Assembly (NCBI RefSeq): GCF_000721235.1
Contig: NZ_JOFH01000045.1
Span: forward strand, 1-40,266
Direction of reading: 5' to 3'
Origin: Streptomyces olivaceus
GTDB taxonomy: Bacteria > Actinomycetota > Actinomycetes > Streptomycetales > Streptomycetaceae
Length of the DNA stretch: 40,266 bases
Part shown: one piece after another, positions 34,124-40,266 of the stretch
Numbering within the stretch: the stretch's first letter is position 1
Layout of the letters: each line of letters begins with the position of its first letter
Made by a program: the position numbers and the translations under genes
The notes under the pieces: model-generated
Told to the model about the DNA's origin: nothing
What the model saw: the letters and a program-made list of their open reading frames with translations, nothing else
Database searches by the model: none

Positions 34124-35017
34124 TCAGTACGAGGAGCCGGAGGCGCCCAGGGCGCCGGTCGGGTGCCAGACCGTCTTCGTTTCCAGGAACGCCGTCATGC
34201 GGTCGGTGCCCGGCGTAGCCGACCAGTCCGCGTTGTCCACAGGCTGTGGACGCAGGACGCGCTTGAGGTTGTCGGCGGCTGCGATCTCCAGTTCCTTGGC
34301 CAGCGTCTCGTCGGCGCCCGCGAGGTCGATCGCGTTCACGTCCTGGTGGGCGGCGAGCGGGGCGGCGATCTCCGCCGTGCGGCCGGAGAGGATGTTGACC
34401 ACGCCGCCGGGGAGGTCGGACGTGGCCAGCACCTCGCCGAGGGAGAGCGCGGGGAGGGGGGACTTCTCCGAGGCCACCACCACTGCCGTGTTGCCCGTCG
34501 CGATGACCGGGGCGATCACCGAGACCAGGCCGAGGAAGGACGACTTCTGCGGGGCCAGGATCGCCACGACGCCCGTCGGCTCCGGGGTGGAGAGGTTGAA
34601 GAAGGGGCCCGCGACCGGGTTGCCGCCGCCGACGACCTGCGCGATCTTGTCGGTCCAGCCCGCGTACCAGACCCAGCGGTCGATCGCCGCGTCCACCTGT
34701 GCCGCCGCCTTCGGCTTTGACAGGCCCTCGGCGCCGGCGACCTCCGCGACGTACTGGTCGCGGCGGCCCTCCAGCATCTCCGCGACGCGGTAGAGGACCT
34801 GGCCGCGGTTGTACGCCGTCGCGCCGGACCAGCCGCCGAACGCCTTGCGCGCGGCGACCACCGCGTCCCGGGCGTCCTTGCGGGAGGAGAGGGGGGCATT
34901 GGCCAGCCAGTTGTTCTTGGAGTCGCTCACCTCGTACACCCGGCCGCTCTCGGAACGCGGGAACTTCCCGCCGACGTACAGCTTGTAGGTCTTCAGCACG
35001 CTGAGTCGCTCAGACAT
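34124..35017 (-). CDS. Truncated aldehyde-dehydrogenase-like protein lacking the catalytic Cys
   Basis: This 297-residue protein is about 60% of a normal aldehyde dehydrogenase. It keeps an N-terminal dehydrogenase-like region (KLYVGGKFPRSESGRVYEV, VVAARKAFGGWSGATAYNRGQVLYRVAEMLEG), part of the nucleotide-binding fold (PTGVVAILAPQKSSFLGLVSVIAPVIATGNT) and a C-terminal FLETKTVWHPTG. The catalytic Cys region and the Glu motif LELGGK are missing. It overlaps the 3' end of the full aldehyde dehydrogenase gene by eight bases, so the two are co-translated. The full-plus-truncated order matches the domain order of the two-domain ALDH16 class, suggesting a non-catalytic partner subunit rather than decay, since its reading frame is intact. 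Confidence 0.82.
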   Translation of the reverse strand: MSERLSVLKTYKLYVGGKFPRSESGRVYEVSDSKNNWLANAPLSSRKDARDAVVAARKAFGGWSGATAYNRGQVLYRVAEMLEGRRDQYVAEVAGAEGLSKPKAAAQVDAAIDRWVWYAGWTDKIAQVVGGGNPVAGPFFNLSTPEPTGVVAILAPQKSSFLGLVSVIAPVIATGNTAVVVASEKSPLPALSLGEVLATSDLPGGVVNILSGRTAEIAAPLAAHQDVNAIDLAGADETLAKELEIAAADNLKRVLRPQPVDNADWSATPGTDRMTAFLETKTVWHPTGALGASGSSY

Positions 35018-36512
35018 CGAGGTATGCCTCCAGGCCGTGGCGGCCGCCCTCGCGGCCGAAGCCCGACTCCTTGTAGCCGCCGAACGGCGAGGTCGGGTCG
35101 AACTTGTTGAACGTGTTGGACCAGATCACACCCGCGCGGAGCTTGTTCGCGACCGCCAGGATGCGCGAGCCCTTCTCCGTCCAGATGCCCGCCGACAGGC
35201 CGTACGGGGTGTTGTTGGCCTTGGCGACCGCCTCGTCCGGCGTGCGGAAGGTGAGGACGGACAGGACCGGGCCGAAGATCTCGTCGCGGGCGACGGAATG
35301 CGCCTGGGTGACGTTCGTGAAGAGCGTCGGGGCGAACCAGTAGCCGGACGAGGGGAGTTCGCAGGCCGGGGACCAGCGCTCGGCACCCTCCGCCTCGCCC
35401 CGGTCGGCGAGGGCGGTGATACGGGCCAGCTGCTCGGCCGAGTTGATCGCGCCGATGTCCGTGTTCTTGTCCAGGGGGTCGCCCAGGCGGAGGGTGGCCA
35501 GGCGGCGCTTGAGGGAGTCGAGCAGCTCGTCGTGGATCGACTCCTGGACCAGGAGGCGGGAGCCCGCGCAGCAGACCTGGCCCTGGTTGAAGAAGATGCC
35601 GTTCACGACGCCCTCGACGGCCTGGTCGATCGGGGCGTCGTCGAAGACGATGTTGGCGCCCTTGCCGCCCAGTTCGAGGGTGAGCTTCTTGCGGGTGCCG
35701 GCGACCGTGCGTGCGATCTGCTTGCCGACGGCCGTGGAGCCGGTGAAGGCGACCTTGTCCACGTCGGGGTGCGCGGTCAGCGCCGCCCCGGCGCGGCCGT
35801 CGCCGGTGATGATGTTGACGACGCCCTTGGGGAGGCCGGCCTGGCGGCAGACGTCCGCGAAGAAGAGGGCGGAGAGGGGGGTGGTCTCGGCGGGCTTCAG
35901 GACCACCGTGTTGCCGGTCGCGAGGGCCGGGGCGATCTTCCACGCCAGCATCAGGAGCGGGAAGTTCCACGGGATGACCTGGCCCGCGACGCCCAGCGGG
36001 CGCGGGTTCGCGCCGTAGCCGGCGTGGTCGAGCTTGTCGGCCCAGCCCGCGTAGTAGAAGAAGTGCGCCGCCACCAGGGGGAGGTCCGCGTCCCGGGTCT
36101 CGCGGATCGGCTTGCCGTTGTCGAGGGTTTCGAGGACGGCCAGTTCGCGGCTGCGTTCCTGGATGACGCGGGCGATGCGGAACAGGTACTTCGCGCGCTC
36201 CGCGCCGGGCAGCGCCGCCCACTTCTCGAAGGCCCTGCGGGCGGCCTTCACGGCCCGGTCGACGTCCGCGTCGCCCGCCTCGGCGACCTCGGAGAGGACC
36301 TCCTCGGTGGCGGGGGAGACGGTCTTGAAGACCTTGCCGTCGGCGGCCTCGGTGAACTCGCCGTCGATGAACAGGCCGTAGGACGGGGCGATGTCGACGA
36401 CCGCGCGGGACTCGGGGGCGGGCGCGTACTCGAACGCGGGGGCGGGGGCGGGGGCGGGTGCCGGGGCCGGTGCGGGTACCGGGGTGCGGGCGGGGGTGGG
36501 GTCAGGTGCCAT
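35010..36512 (-). CDS. Aldehyde dehydrogenase, full-length, probably acetaldehyde-type in deoxyribose breakdown
   Basis: This NAD(P)-dependent aldehyde dehydrogenase of 500 residues has catalytic Glu280 in LELGGKGANIVF, catalytic Cys314 in FFNQGQVCCAGSR, the PWNFPLLM segment and GYKESGFGREGG near the end. The first 30 residues contain a Pro-Ala repeat tail encoded by a GGGGGC-type repeat. It lies three bases after deoC, which releases acetaldehyde from deoxyribose 5-phosphate, so oxidation of acetaldehyde to acetate is a plausible role; other aldehydes cannot be excluded. The following truncated homologue overlaps it by eight bases. Confidence 0.9.
   Translation of the reverse strand: MAPDPTPARTPVPAPAPAPAPAPAPAFEYAPAPESRAVVDIAPSYGLFIDGEFTEAADGKVFKTVSPATEEVLSEVAEAGDADVDRAVKAARRAFEKWAALPGAERAKYLFRIARVIQERSRELAVLETLDNGKPIRETRDADLPLVAAHFFYYAGWADKLDHAGYGANPRPLGVAGQVIPWNFPLLMLAWKIAPALATGNTVVLKPAETTPLSALFFADVCRQAGLPKGVVNIITGDGRAGAALTAHPDVDKVAFTGSTAVGKQIARTVAGTRKKLTLELGGKGANIVFDDAPIDQAVEGVVNGIFFNQGQVCCAGSRLLVQESIHDELLDSLKRRLATLRLGDPLDKNTDIGAINSAEQLARITALADRGEAEGAERWSPACELPSSGYWFAPTLFTNVTQAHSVARDEIFGPVLSVLTFRTPDEAVAKANNTPYGLSAGIWTEKGSRILAVANKLRAGVIWSNTFNKFDPTSPFGGYKESGFGREGGRHGLEAYLDV
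36437..36480. repeat. GGGGCG-type repeat encoding a Pro-Ala tract
   Basis: A run of GGGGGC/GGGGCC hexamers codes on the minus strand for six or more Ala-Pro pairs at the N-terminus of the full aldehyde dehydrogenase. It keeps the frame with each unit. The tract is outside the enzymatic fold and may vary between strains. Confidence 0.8.
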
Positions 36513-36515
36513 GGG

Positions 36516-37535
36516 TCAGTCCACCGTCACGTAGTCGGGGCCGGAGTAACGGCCTGTGGCCAGCTTCTGGCGCTGCATCAGCAGGTCGTTGAGGAGCGAG
36601 GAGGCGCCGAAGCGGAACCAGTGGTTGTCCAGCCAGTCCCCGCCCGCCGTCTCGTTGACCAGGACCAGGAACTTGATCGCGTCCTTCGCCGTGCGGATGC
36701 CGCCGGCCGGCTTCACGCCGACCTGCACGCCGGCCTGGGCGCGGAAGTCGCGGACCGCCTCCAGCATGAGGAGCGTGTTCGCGGGCGTGGCGTTGACCGC
36801 GACCTTGCCGGTGGAGGTCTTGATGAAGTCCGCCCCGGCCAGCATGCCGAGCCAGCTCGCGCGGCGGATGTTGTCGTACGTCGACAGCTCGCCGGTCTCG
36901 AAGATGACCTTCAGGCGCGCGGACGTGCCGCAGGCCTCGCGCACGGCGGTGATCTCGTCGTACACCTTCAGGTAGTGCCCCGCGAGGAACGCGCCGCGGT
37001 CGATGACCATGTCGACCTCGTCGGCGCCCGCCGTCACGGCCTCGCGCACGTCGGCCAGCTTGACGGCGAGCGAGGCGCGGCCCGCCGGGAAGGCCGTCGC
37101 CACCGAGGCGACCTTCACGCCGGAGCCGGCCACCGCCGCCTTCGCCGTCGGCACCATGTCGGGGTACACGCAGACGGCCGCCGCCGCGGGGGCGGTGCGG
37201 TCGGTCGGGTCGGGGCGGACCGCCTTCGCGCCGAGCGCCCGGACCTTGCCCGGGGTGTCCGCGCCTTCCAGCGTCGTGAGGTCGACCATCGAGATGGCGA
37301 GGTCGAGGGCGTACGCCTTCGCGGTCGTCTTGATCGAGCGGGTACCGAGGGAGGCGGCGCGCGCCTCCAGGCCGACCGTGTCCACGCCGGGCAGACCGTG
37401 CAGGAAGCGGCGCAGCGTGCTGTCGGACGCGGTGACGTCGGTGAGTCCGTGGGCGGGGGGCGCGGACGTGGCGGACGTGACGGACGTGGGGGGTGCGGGG
37501 GATGCGTCGGCTTCGGTGGATGCAGAGGTGGGCAT
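36516..37535 (-). CDS. deoC: Deoxyribose-phosphate aldolase
   Basis: It cleaves 2-deoxyribose 5-phosphate to glyceraldehyde 3-phosphate and acetaldehyde, the end of deoxynucleoside breakdown. The class I aldolase residues are present: Asp176 in DEVDMVID, Schiff-base Lys239 in FIKTSTGK and Lys275 in GVKPAGG. From ATG 37535 it is 339 residues, with a roughly 30-residue Ala/Ser/Thr/Pro-rich lead before the conserved fold; GTG 37541 is an alternative start. CTACGCGCGTAG lies 19 bases before the start. It is followed after three bases by the aldehyde dehydrogenase pair, making a deoC-ALDH-ALDH operon. Confidence 0.94.
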   Translation of the reverse strand: MPTSASTEADASPAPPTSVTSATSAPPAHGLTDVTASDSTLRRFLHGLPGVDTVGLEARAASLGTRSIKTTAKAYALDLAISMVDLTTLEGADTPGKVRALGAKAVRPDPTDRTAPAAAAVCVYPDMVPTAKAAVAGSGVKVASVATAFPAGRASLAVKLADVREAVTAGADEVDMVIDRGAFLAGHYLKVYDEITAVREACGTSARLKVIFETGELSTYDNIRRASWLGMLAGADFIKTSTGKVAVNATPANTLLMLEAVRDFRAQAGVQVGVKPAGGIRTAKDAIKFLVLVNETAGGDWLDNHWFRFGASSLLNDLLMQRQKLATGRYSGPDYVTVD

Positions 37536-37554
37536 GGTCACCAGGCGAGCATAT

Positions 37555-37566
37555 CTACGCGCGTAG
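37555..37566. promoter_or_regulatory. Nucleoside-regulon operator candidate, copy 5 (CTACGCGCGTAG)
   Basis: This perfect palindrome is identical to copies 3 and 4 and lies immediately upstream of deoC. It is 12 kb from the add copy and 33 kb from the transporter copies. The divergent PH-like membrane protein gene starts 139 bases away on the other side and could also be affected. Confidence 0.78.
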
Positions 37567-37705
37567 CGGCTGTCCACAGTCCGGTGTCCGTTCCGTGCGG
37601 GGCCGTTGGGTGCGTGTGGTGTGTGTGGTGTGGGTGCGCCGGCTGTGTGGCGTGCGGCGGCACCGGCTGTGAGCTTCGGGCGGGTGGTCGGGCACAATCG
37701 GCAGC

Positions 37706-38395
37706 ATGACGACCCCGGAGCCTCAGCCGTCCTCGCCGCAGCCGTCGGAACCCGTGTCCAAGGACCGGGCCTACCGCTCGCCCGCGGGTATCGCCGGGGG
37801 CGTCCTCGTGCTCGCCCTCGCGCTGTGGCTCGGCATCGACGCCCTGGTCGCGGGGGACGGGCGTACGCCCTGGGCGGCTGCGGCGGCGTTGCTGTTCCTG
37901 GTGCCGCTCGTCGCCGCCTACACCGTGCGGCCCGCCGTCTACGCCAACGACGACCGGATGCGGGTGCGCAATCCGTTCCGGGTGATCGTGCTCCCCTGGG
38001 CGCAGGTCGAGTCGTTCCGGTCGGGCTACTCCAACGAGGTCTTCACCGAGGGCGGCGACAAGTACCAGCTGTGGTCCATTCCCGTCTCGCTGCGGGGGCG
38101 GAAGAAGGCGGCGCGGCGGGAGGACCGGCGGGCCGCCGGTCAGGGGGGTCAGCGGCGGGGCCTGTTCGGGGGCGGGGGCGGTGGTGTGTTCGGCGCCGGG
38201 GGTGCCGGGAGCTTGGAGGACGGGCCCGTGCGGGCCGAGACCGACAAGGTCATGGACGAGCTGCGGGACCTGCTGGAGGCGCGCAAGGCCGCCGAGACCT
38301 CGCAGGGCGAGGTGACGGTGCGGTGGGCGTACGAGATCCTCGTGCCGGTGCTGGTGGGGGGCGTGGGGCTGGCGGTGTTGCTGGCGACCGGGTGA
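37706..38395 (+). CDS. Membrane protein with PH-like domain
   Basis: This 229-residue protein has two membrane segments near the N-terminus (AGIAGGVLVLALALWLGIDAL and WAAAAALLFLVPLVAAYTV). A bacterial PH-like module follows (AVYANDDRMRVRNPFRVIVLPWAQVESFR, KYQLWSIPVSLRGR). A Gly-rich low-complexity stretch comes next, then a charged helix (TDKVMDELRDLLEARKAAE), and a last membrane segment ends the protein (ILVPVLVGGVGLAVLLATG). Function unknown; such proteins are common in actinobacteria. It is divergent from deoC and convergent with the mutase gene. Confidence 0.82.
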   Translation: MTTPEPQPSSPQPSEPVSKDRAYRSPAGIAGGVLVLALALWLGIDALVAGDGRTPWAAAAALLFLVPLVAAYTVRPAVYANDDRMRVRNPFRVIVLPWAQVESFRSGYSNEVFTEGGDKYQLWSIPVSLRGRKKAARREDRRAAGQGGQRRGLFGGGGGGVFGAGGAGSLEDGPVRAETDKVMDELRDLLEARKAAETSQGEVTVRWAYEILVPVLVGGVGLAVLLATG

Positions 38396-38433
38396 GGGGG
38401 AGGGGGGAGGGAGAGGCGCCGGGGAGCGTGTGT

Positions 38434-38461
38434 GGGGGCGTCGTCCTGGGAGGACGCCCCC
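38434..38461. terminator. Bidirectional hairpin between convergent genes
   Basis: GGGGGCGTC (38434-38442) pairs with GACGCCCCC (38453-38461) over a 10-base loop. It lies 39 bases after the PH-like gene stop and 7 bases beyond the mutase stop. Confidence 0.75.
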
Positions 38462-38468
38462 GGGTGGA

Positions 38469-40118
38469 TCAGATGCCTGCCGCGGTCGACAGGTCGCGCT
38501 TGAGAGCCGTCAGCAGGTCCGTCGCCTTCGTGCGGGCCGCGGGCAGGGCGGCGTGGTCGGACACCGGGACGACTACCTCCAAGTAGCACTTGAGCTTCGG
38601 TTCCGTGCCGCTCGGGCGGACGACGACGCGCGCGCCGTCGAGGGTGTAGCGCAGGCCGTCCGTGGGCGGGAGCGTGTCCGTGCCCCGGGTGAGGTCCTCC
38701 GCGTTGGTGACGGGCAGGCCGGCGAGGCCCGTCGGGGGCTGCTCGCGCAGGCGGTGCATCGCGGCGGCGATCAGGGAGAGGTCCTCGACGCGGACCGAGA
38801 GCTGGTCGGTGGCGTGCAGGCCGTGCTCGACGGCGAGGTCGTCGAGGAGGTCGAGGAGGGTGCGGCCGGCTTCCTTGAGGGTCGAGGCCAGTTCCGTGAT
38901 CAGGAGGGCCGCGGTGATGCCGTCCTTGTCGCGGACGCCCTCCGGGTCGACGCAGTAGCCGAGGGCCTCCTCGTAGCCGTAGCGGATGTCTTCCACACGG
39001 GCGATCCACTTGAAGCCGGTGAGGGTCTCGGCGTGGGGGAGGCCCGCCTTCGCCGCGATGCGGCCGAGGAGGGACGAGGAGACGATCGACTCCGCAAACG
39101 TGCCGTGCGCTCCGCGTCCGCGGGTGACCAGGTGGGCGGCGAGAAGCGCGCCGACCTCGTCGCCCCGGAGCATGCGCCAGTCGGTGCCGTCCGGGACGGC
39201 TACGGCCAGGCGGTCCGCGTCCGGGTCGTTGGCGATGATCAGGTCCGGGTTCGTCTCCCTGGCCTGCGCGAAGGCCAGGTCCATCGCGCCGGGCTCTTCC
39301 GGGTTGGGGAAGGCGACGGTCGGGAATTCGGGGTCGGGGTCGGCCTGCTCGGTGACGAGGACGGGCTGCGGGAAGCCGGCCCGGGCGAAGGCGGCGAGGA
39401 GGGTGTCCTTGCCGACGCCGTGCAGCGCGGTGTAGACCGTGCGGGCCGTGCGGGGGGAGTCGGGGGCGAGGACGGCGTCCGTGCGGGTGAGGTAGGCGTC
39501 GAGGACGTCGCCGGGCAGGGTCTGCCAGCCCGTCTCCGGGCGGGGGACGTCGTGCAGGGTGCGTACGGCGTCGATCTCCGCGGCGATCTCGGCGTCGGCG
39601 GGGGGCACGATCTGGGAGCCGTCGCCGAGGTACACCTTGTAGCCGTTGTCGCGGGGCGGGTTGTGGCTGGCGGTGACCTCCACTCCGGCCACGGCGCCGA
39701 GGTGGCGGATGGCGAAGGCGAGGACCGGGGTGGGGAGGGGGCGGGGGAGTACGGCCGCCCTGAGGCCTGCGCCGGTCATGACGGCTGCGGTGTCGCGGGC
39801 GAAGTCGGCGGACTTGTGGCGGGCGTCGTAGCCGACTACGACCAGGCCGTCTGTGTGGCCCTGCTTCTTCAGGTACGCGGCGAGGCCGGCGGCGGCGCGG
39901 ACGACGACCGAGCGGTTCATGCGCATCGGGCCGGCGCCGAGTTCGCCGCGGAGGCCCGCGGTGCCGAACTGGAGGGTGCCGGCGAAGCGTGCGGTGAGTG
40001 CGGCGTGGTCCTCGGCGTCGATGAGTGCGGCGAGCTCGGCGCGGGTGTCCGGGTCGGGGTCCTCGGCCAGCCATGCCTTGGCGCGTGCGAGGAGGTCGTC
40101 GGGTGGCACGTCTTGCAC
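38469..40118 (-). CDS. Phosphohexomutase-family enzyme (phosphoglucomutase/phosphomannomutase; possible phosphopentomutase)
   Basis: This alpha-D-phosphohexomutase moves phosphate between C1 and C6 (or C5) of sugar phosphates. The 549-residue protein has the phosphoserine loop VTASHNPP (Ser151), the metal loop NDPDADR near 297, the sugar-binding GYEEALGY segment and the phosphate-binding RPSGTEPKLK near the C-terminus. This long actinobacterial type is usually named phosphomannomutase, but its place among deoA and deoC makes conversion of (deoxy)ribose 1-phosphate to 5-phosphate attractive, since no DeoB-type mutase is visible in the window. GTG 40118 has GAGAGG nine bases upstream. No exact copy of the nucleoside operator is found in the 148 bases upstream within the window. 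Confidence 0.9.
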   Translation of the reverse strand: MQDVPPDDLLARAKAWLAEDPDPDTRAELAALIDAEDHAALTARFAGTLQFGTAGLRGELGAGPMRMNRSVVVRAAAGLAAYLKKQGHTDGLVVVGYDARHKSADFARDTAAVMTGAGLRAAVLPRPLPTPVLAFAIRHLGAVAGVEVTASHNPPRDNGYKVYLGDGSQIVPPADAEIAAEIDAVRTLHDVPRPETGWQTLPGDVLDAYLTRTDAVLAPDSPRTARTVYTALHGVGKDTLLAAFARAGFPQPVLVTEQADPDPEFPTVAFPNPEEPGAMDLAFAQARETNPDLIIANDPDADRLAVAVPDGTDWRMLRGDEVGALLAAHLVTRGRGAHGTFAESIVSSSLLGRIAAKAGLPHAETLTGFKWIARVEDIRYGYEEALGYCVDPEGVRDKDGITAALLITELASTLKEAGRTLLDLLDDLAVEHGLHATDQLSVRVEDLSLIAAAMHRLREQPPTGLAGLPVTNAEDLTRGTDTLPPTDGLRYTLDGARVVVRPSGTEPKLKCYLEVVVPVSDHAALPAARTKATDLLTALKRDLSTAAGI

Positions 40119-40266
40119 GTCGGTCAGCCTCTCGTGGTGGGTGGGTGGGTGGTTTGGGTGGGGGCGATGCCTGCGGCGGCCTGTGCGGTTTCGGTGGGGG
40201 TGCGGGTAGCGCGTTGGGTTGTGGGGTGGTGCGGGGCCGCGCCGGGGGGTGTCCGTCCTCGGAACG
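40119..40266. other. Region upstream of the mutase gene
   Basis: G/T-rich, low-complexity sequence (GGGTGGGTGG-like) with no supported gene. A minus-strand frame is open to a TGA at 40124-40126, but its Thr/Pro/His-rich translation matches no family I know, so I do not call a gene. The window ends here. Confidence 0.5.

Noticed and set aside
40200..40215. GGGTAGCGCGTTGGG upstream of the mutase as a sixth nucleoside operator
   Set aside because: Only the GCGCGTT part resembles the motif; the palindrome is not preserved.

Overview
The window is high-GC actinobacterial chromosome, almost certainly Streptomyces. Third-codon positions are overwhelmingly G or C, GTG starts are common, many genes overlap at ATGA/GTGA/TGATG junctions, and it carries recognisable Streptomyces loci, above all afsQ1-afsQ2-sigQ. 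I see no rRNA, tRNA, CRISPR array, insertion sequence or prophage. It reads as ordinary core chromosome with a few local oddities.

Layout. (1) 271-1521: M20-type amidohydrolase. (2) 1751-10228: a nucleoside uptake and breakdown locus with two tandemly duplicated BMP-family lipoproteins, a two-domain ABC ATPase, two permeases, cytidine deaminase and thymidine phosphorylase. (3) 10325-10909: Uma2-type nuclease-fold protein. (4) 10970-17497: a sugar-acid (hexarate-like) cluster with a ketoglutarate-semialdehyde dehydrogenase, a DapA-fold dehydratase, a divergent enolase-superfamily dehydratase broken by a one-base frameshift, a GntR/FCD regulator and an ACS-type MFS importer. (5) 17594-23396: AEC transporter, STAS-like protein, ECF sigma with a SnoaL-like tail, MFS exporter with divergent LysR regulator, VanZ-like protein and a PspC-domain protein. 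(6) 23487-26155: small secreted protein, adenosine deaminase, and an alpha/beta-hydrolase-fold protein lacking its nucleophile and carrying a TTA codon. (7) 26230-34009: the AfsQ antibiotic-control locus (lipoprotein, AfsQ2, AfsQ1, SigQ), a uridine-kinase-like protein, a second small secreted protein, and a transmembrane Ser/Thr kinase whose extracellular part is an amino-acid-binding-protein domain. (8) 34124-40118: a truncated plus a full aldehyde dehydrogenase, deoC, a membrane PH-like protein and a phosphohexomutase-family enzyme.

How it fits together. Transporter, cdd, deoA, add, uridine kinase, deoC, acetaldehyde-type dehydrogenases and a phosphosugar mutase together form most of a nucleoside/deoxynucleoside scavenging pathway, but are scattered over 38 kb among unrelated genes. 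A 12-bp palindrome, CTACGCGCGTAG (or its variant CTACGCGCGTTA), occurs five times, each time just upstream of one of these genes: both BMP lipoproteins, the ABC ATPase, add and deoC. A weaker 10/12 match precedes deoA. I interpret this as the operator of a nucleoside regulon whose regulator lies outside the window. The sugar-acid cluster has its own operator family (core TAYGAGATAY, three copies) and its own GntR regulator. The afsQ1/sigQ intergenic region carries GTGAC repeats, including one exact GTnAC-N6-GTnAC AfsQ1 box.

All functional calls rest on sequence motifs read by eye and on family knowledge. No database search was possible.
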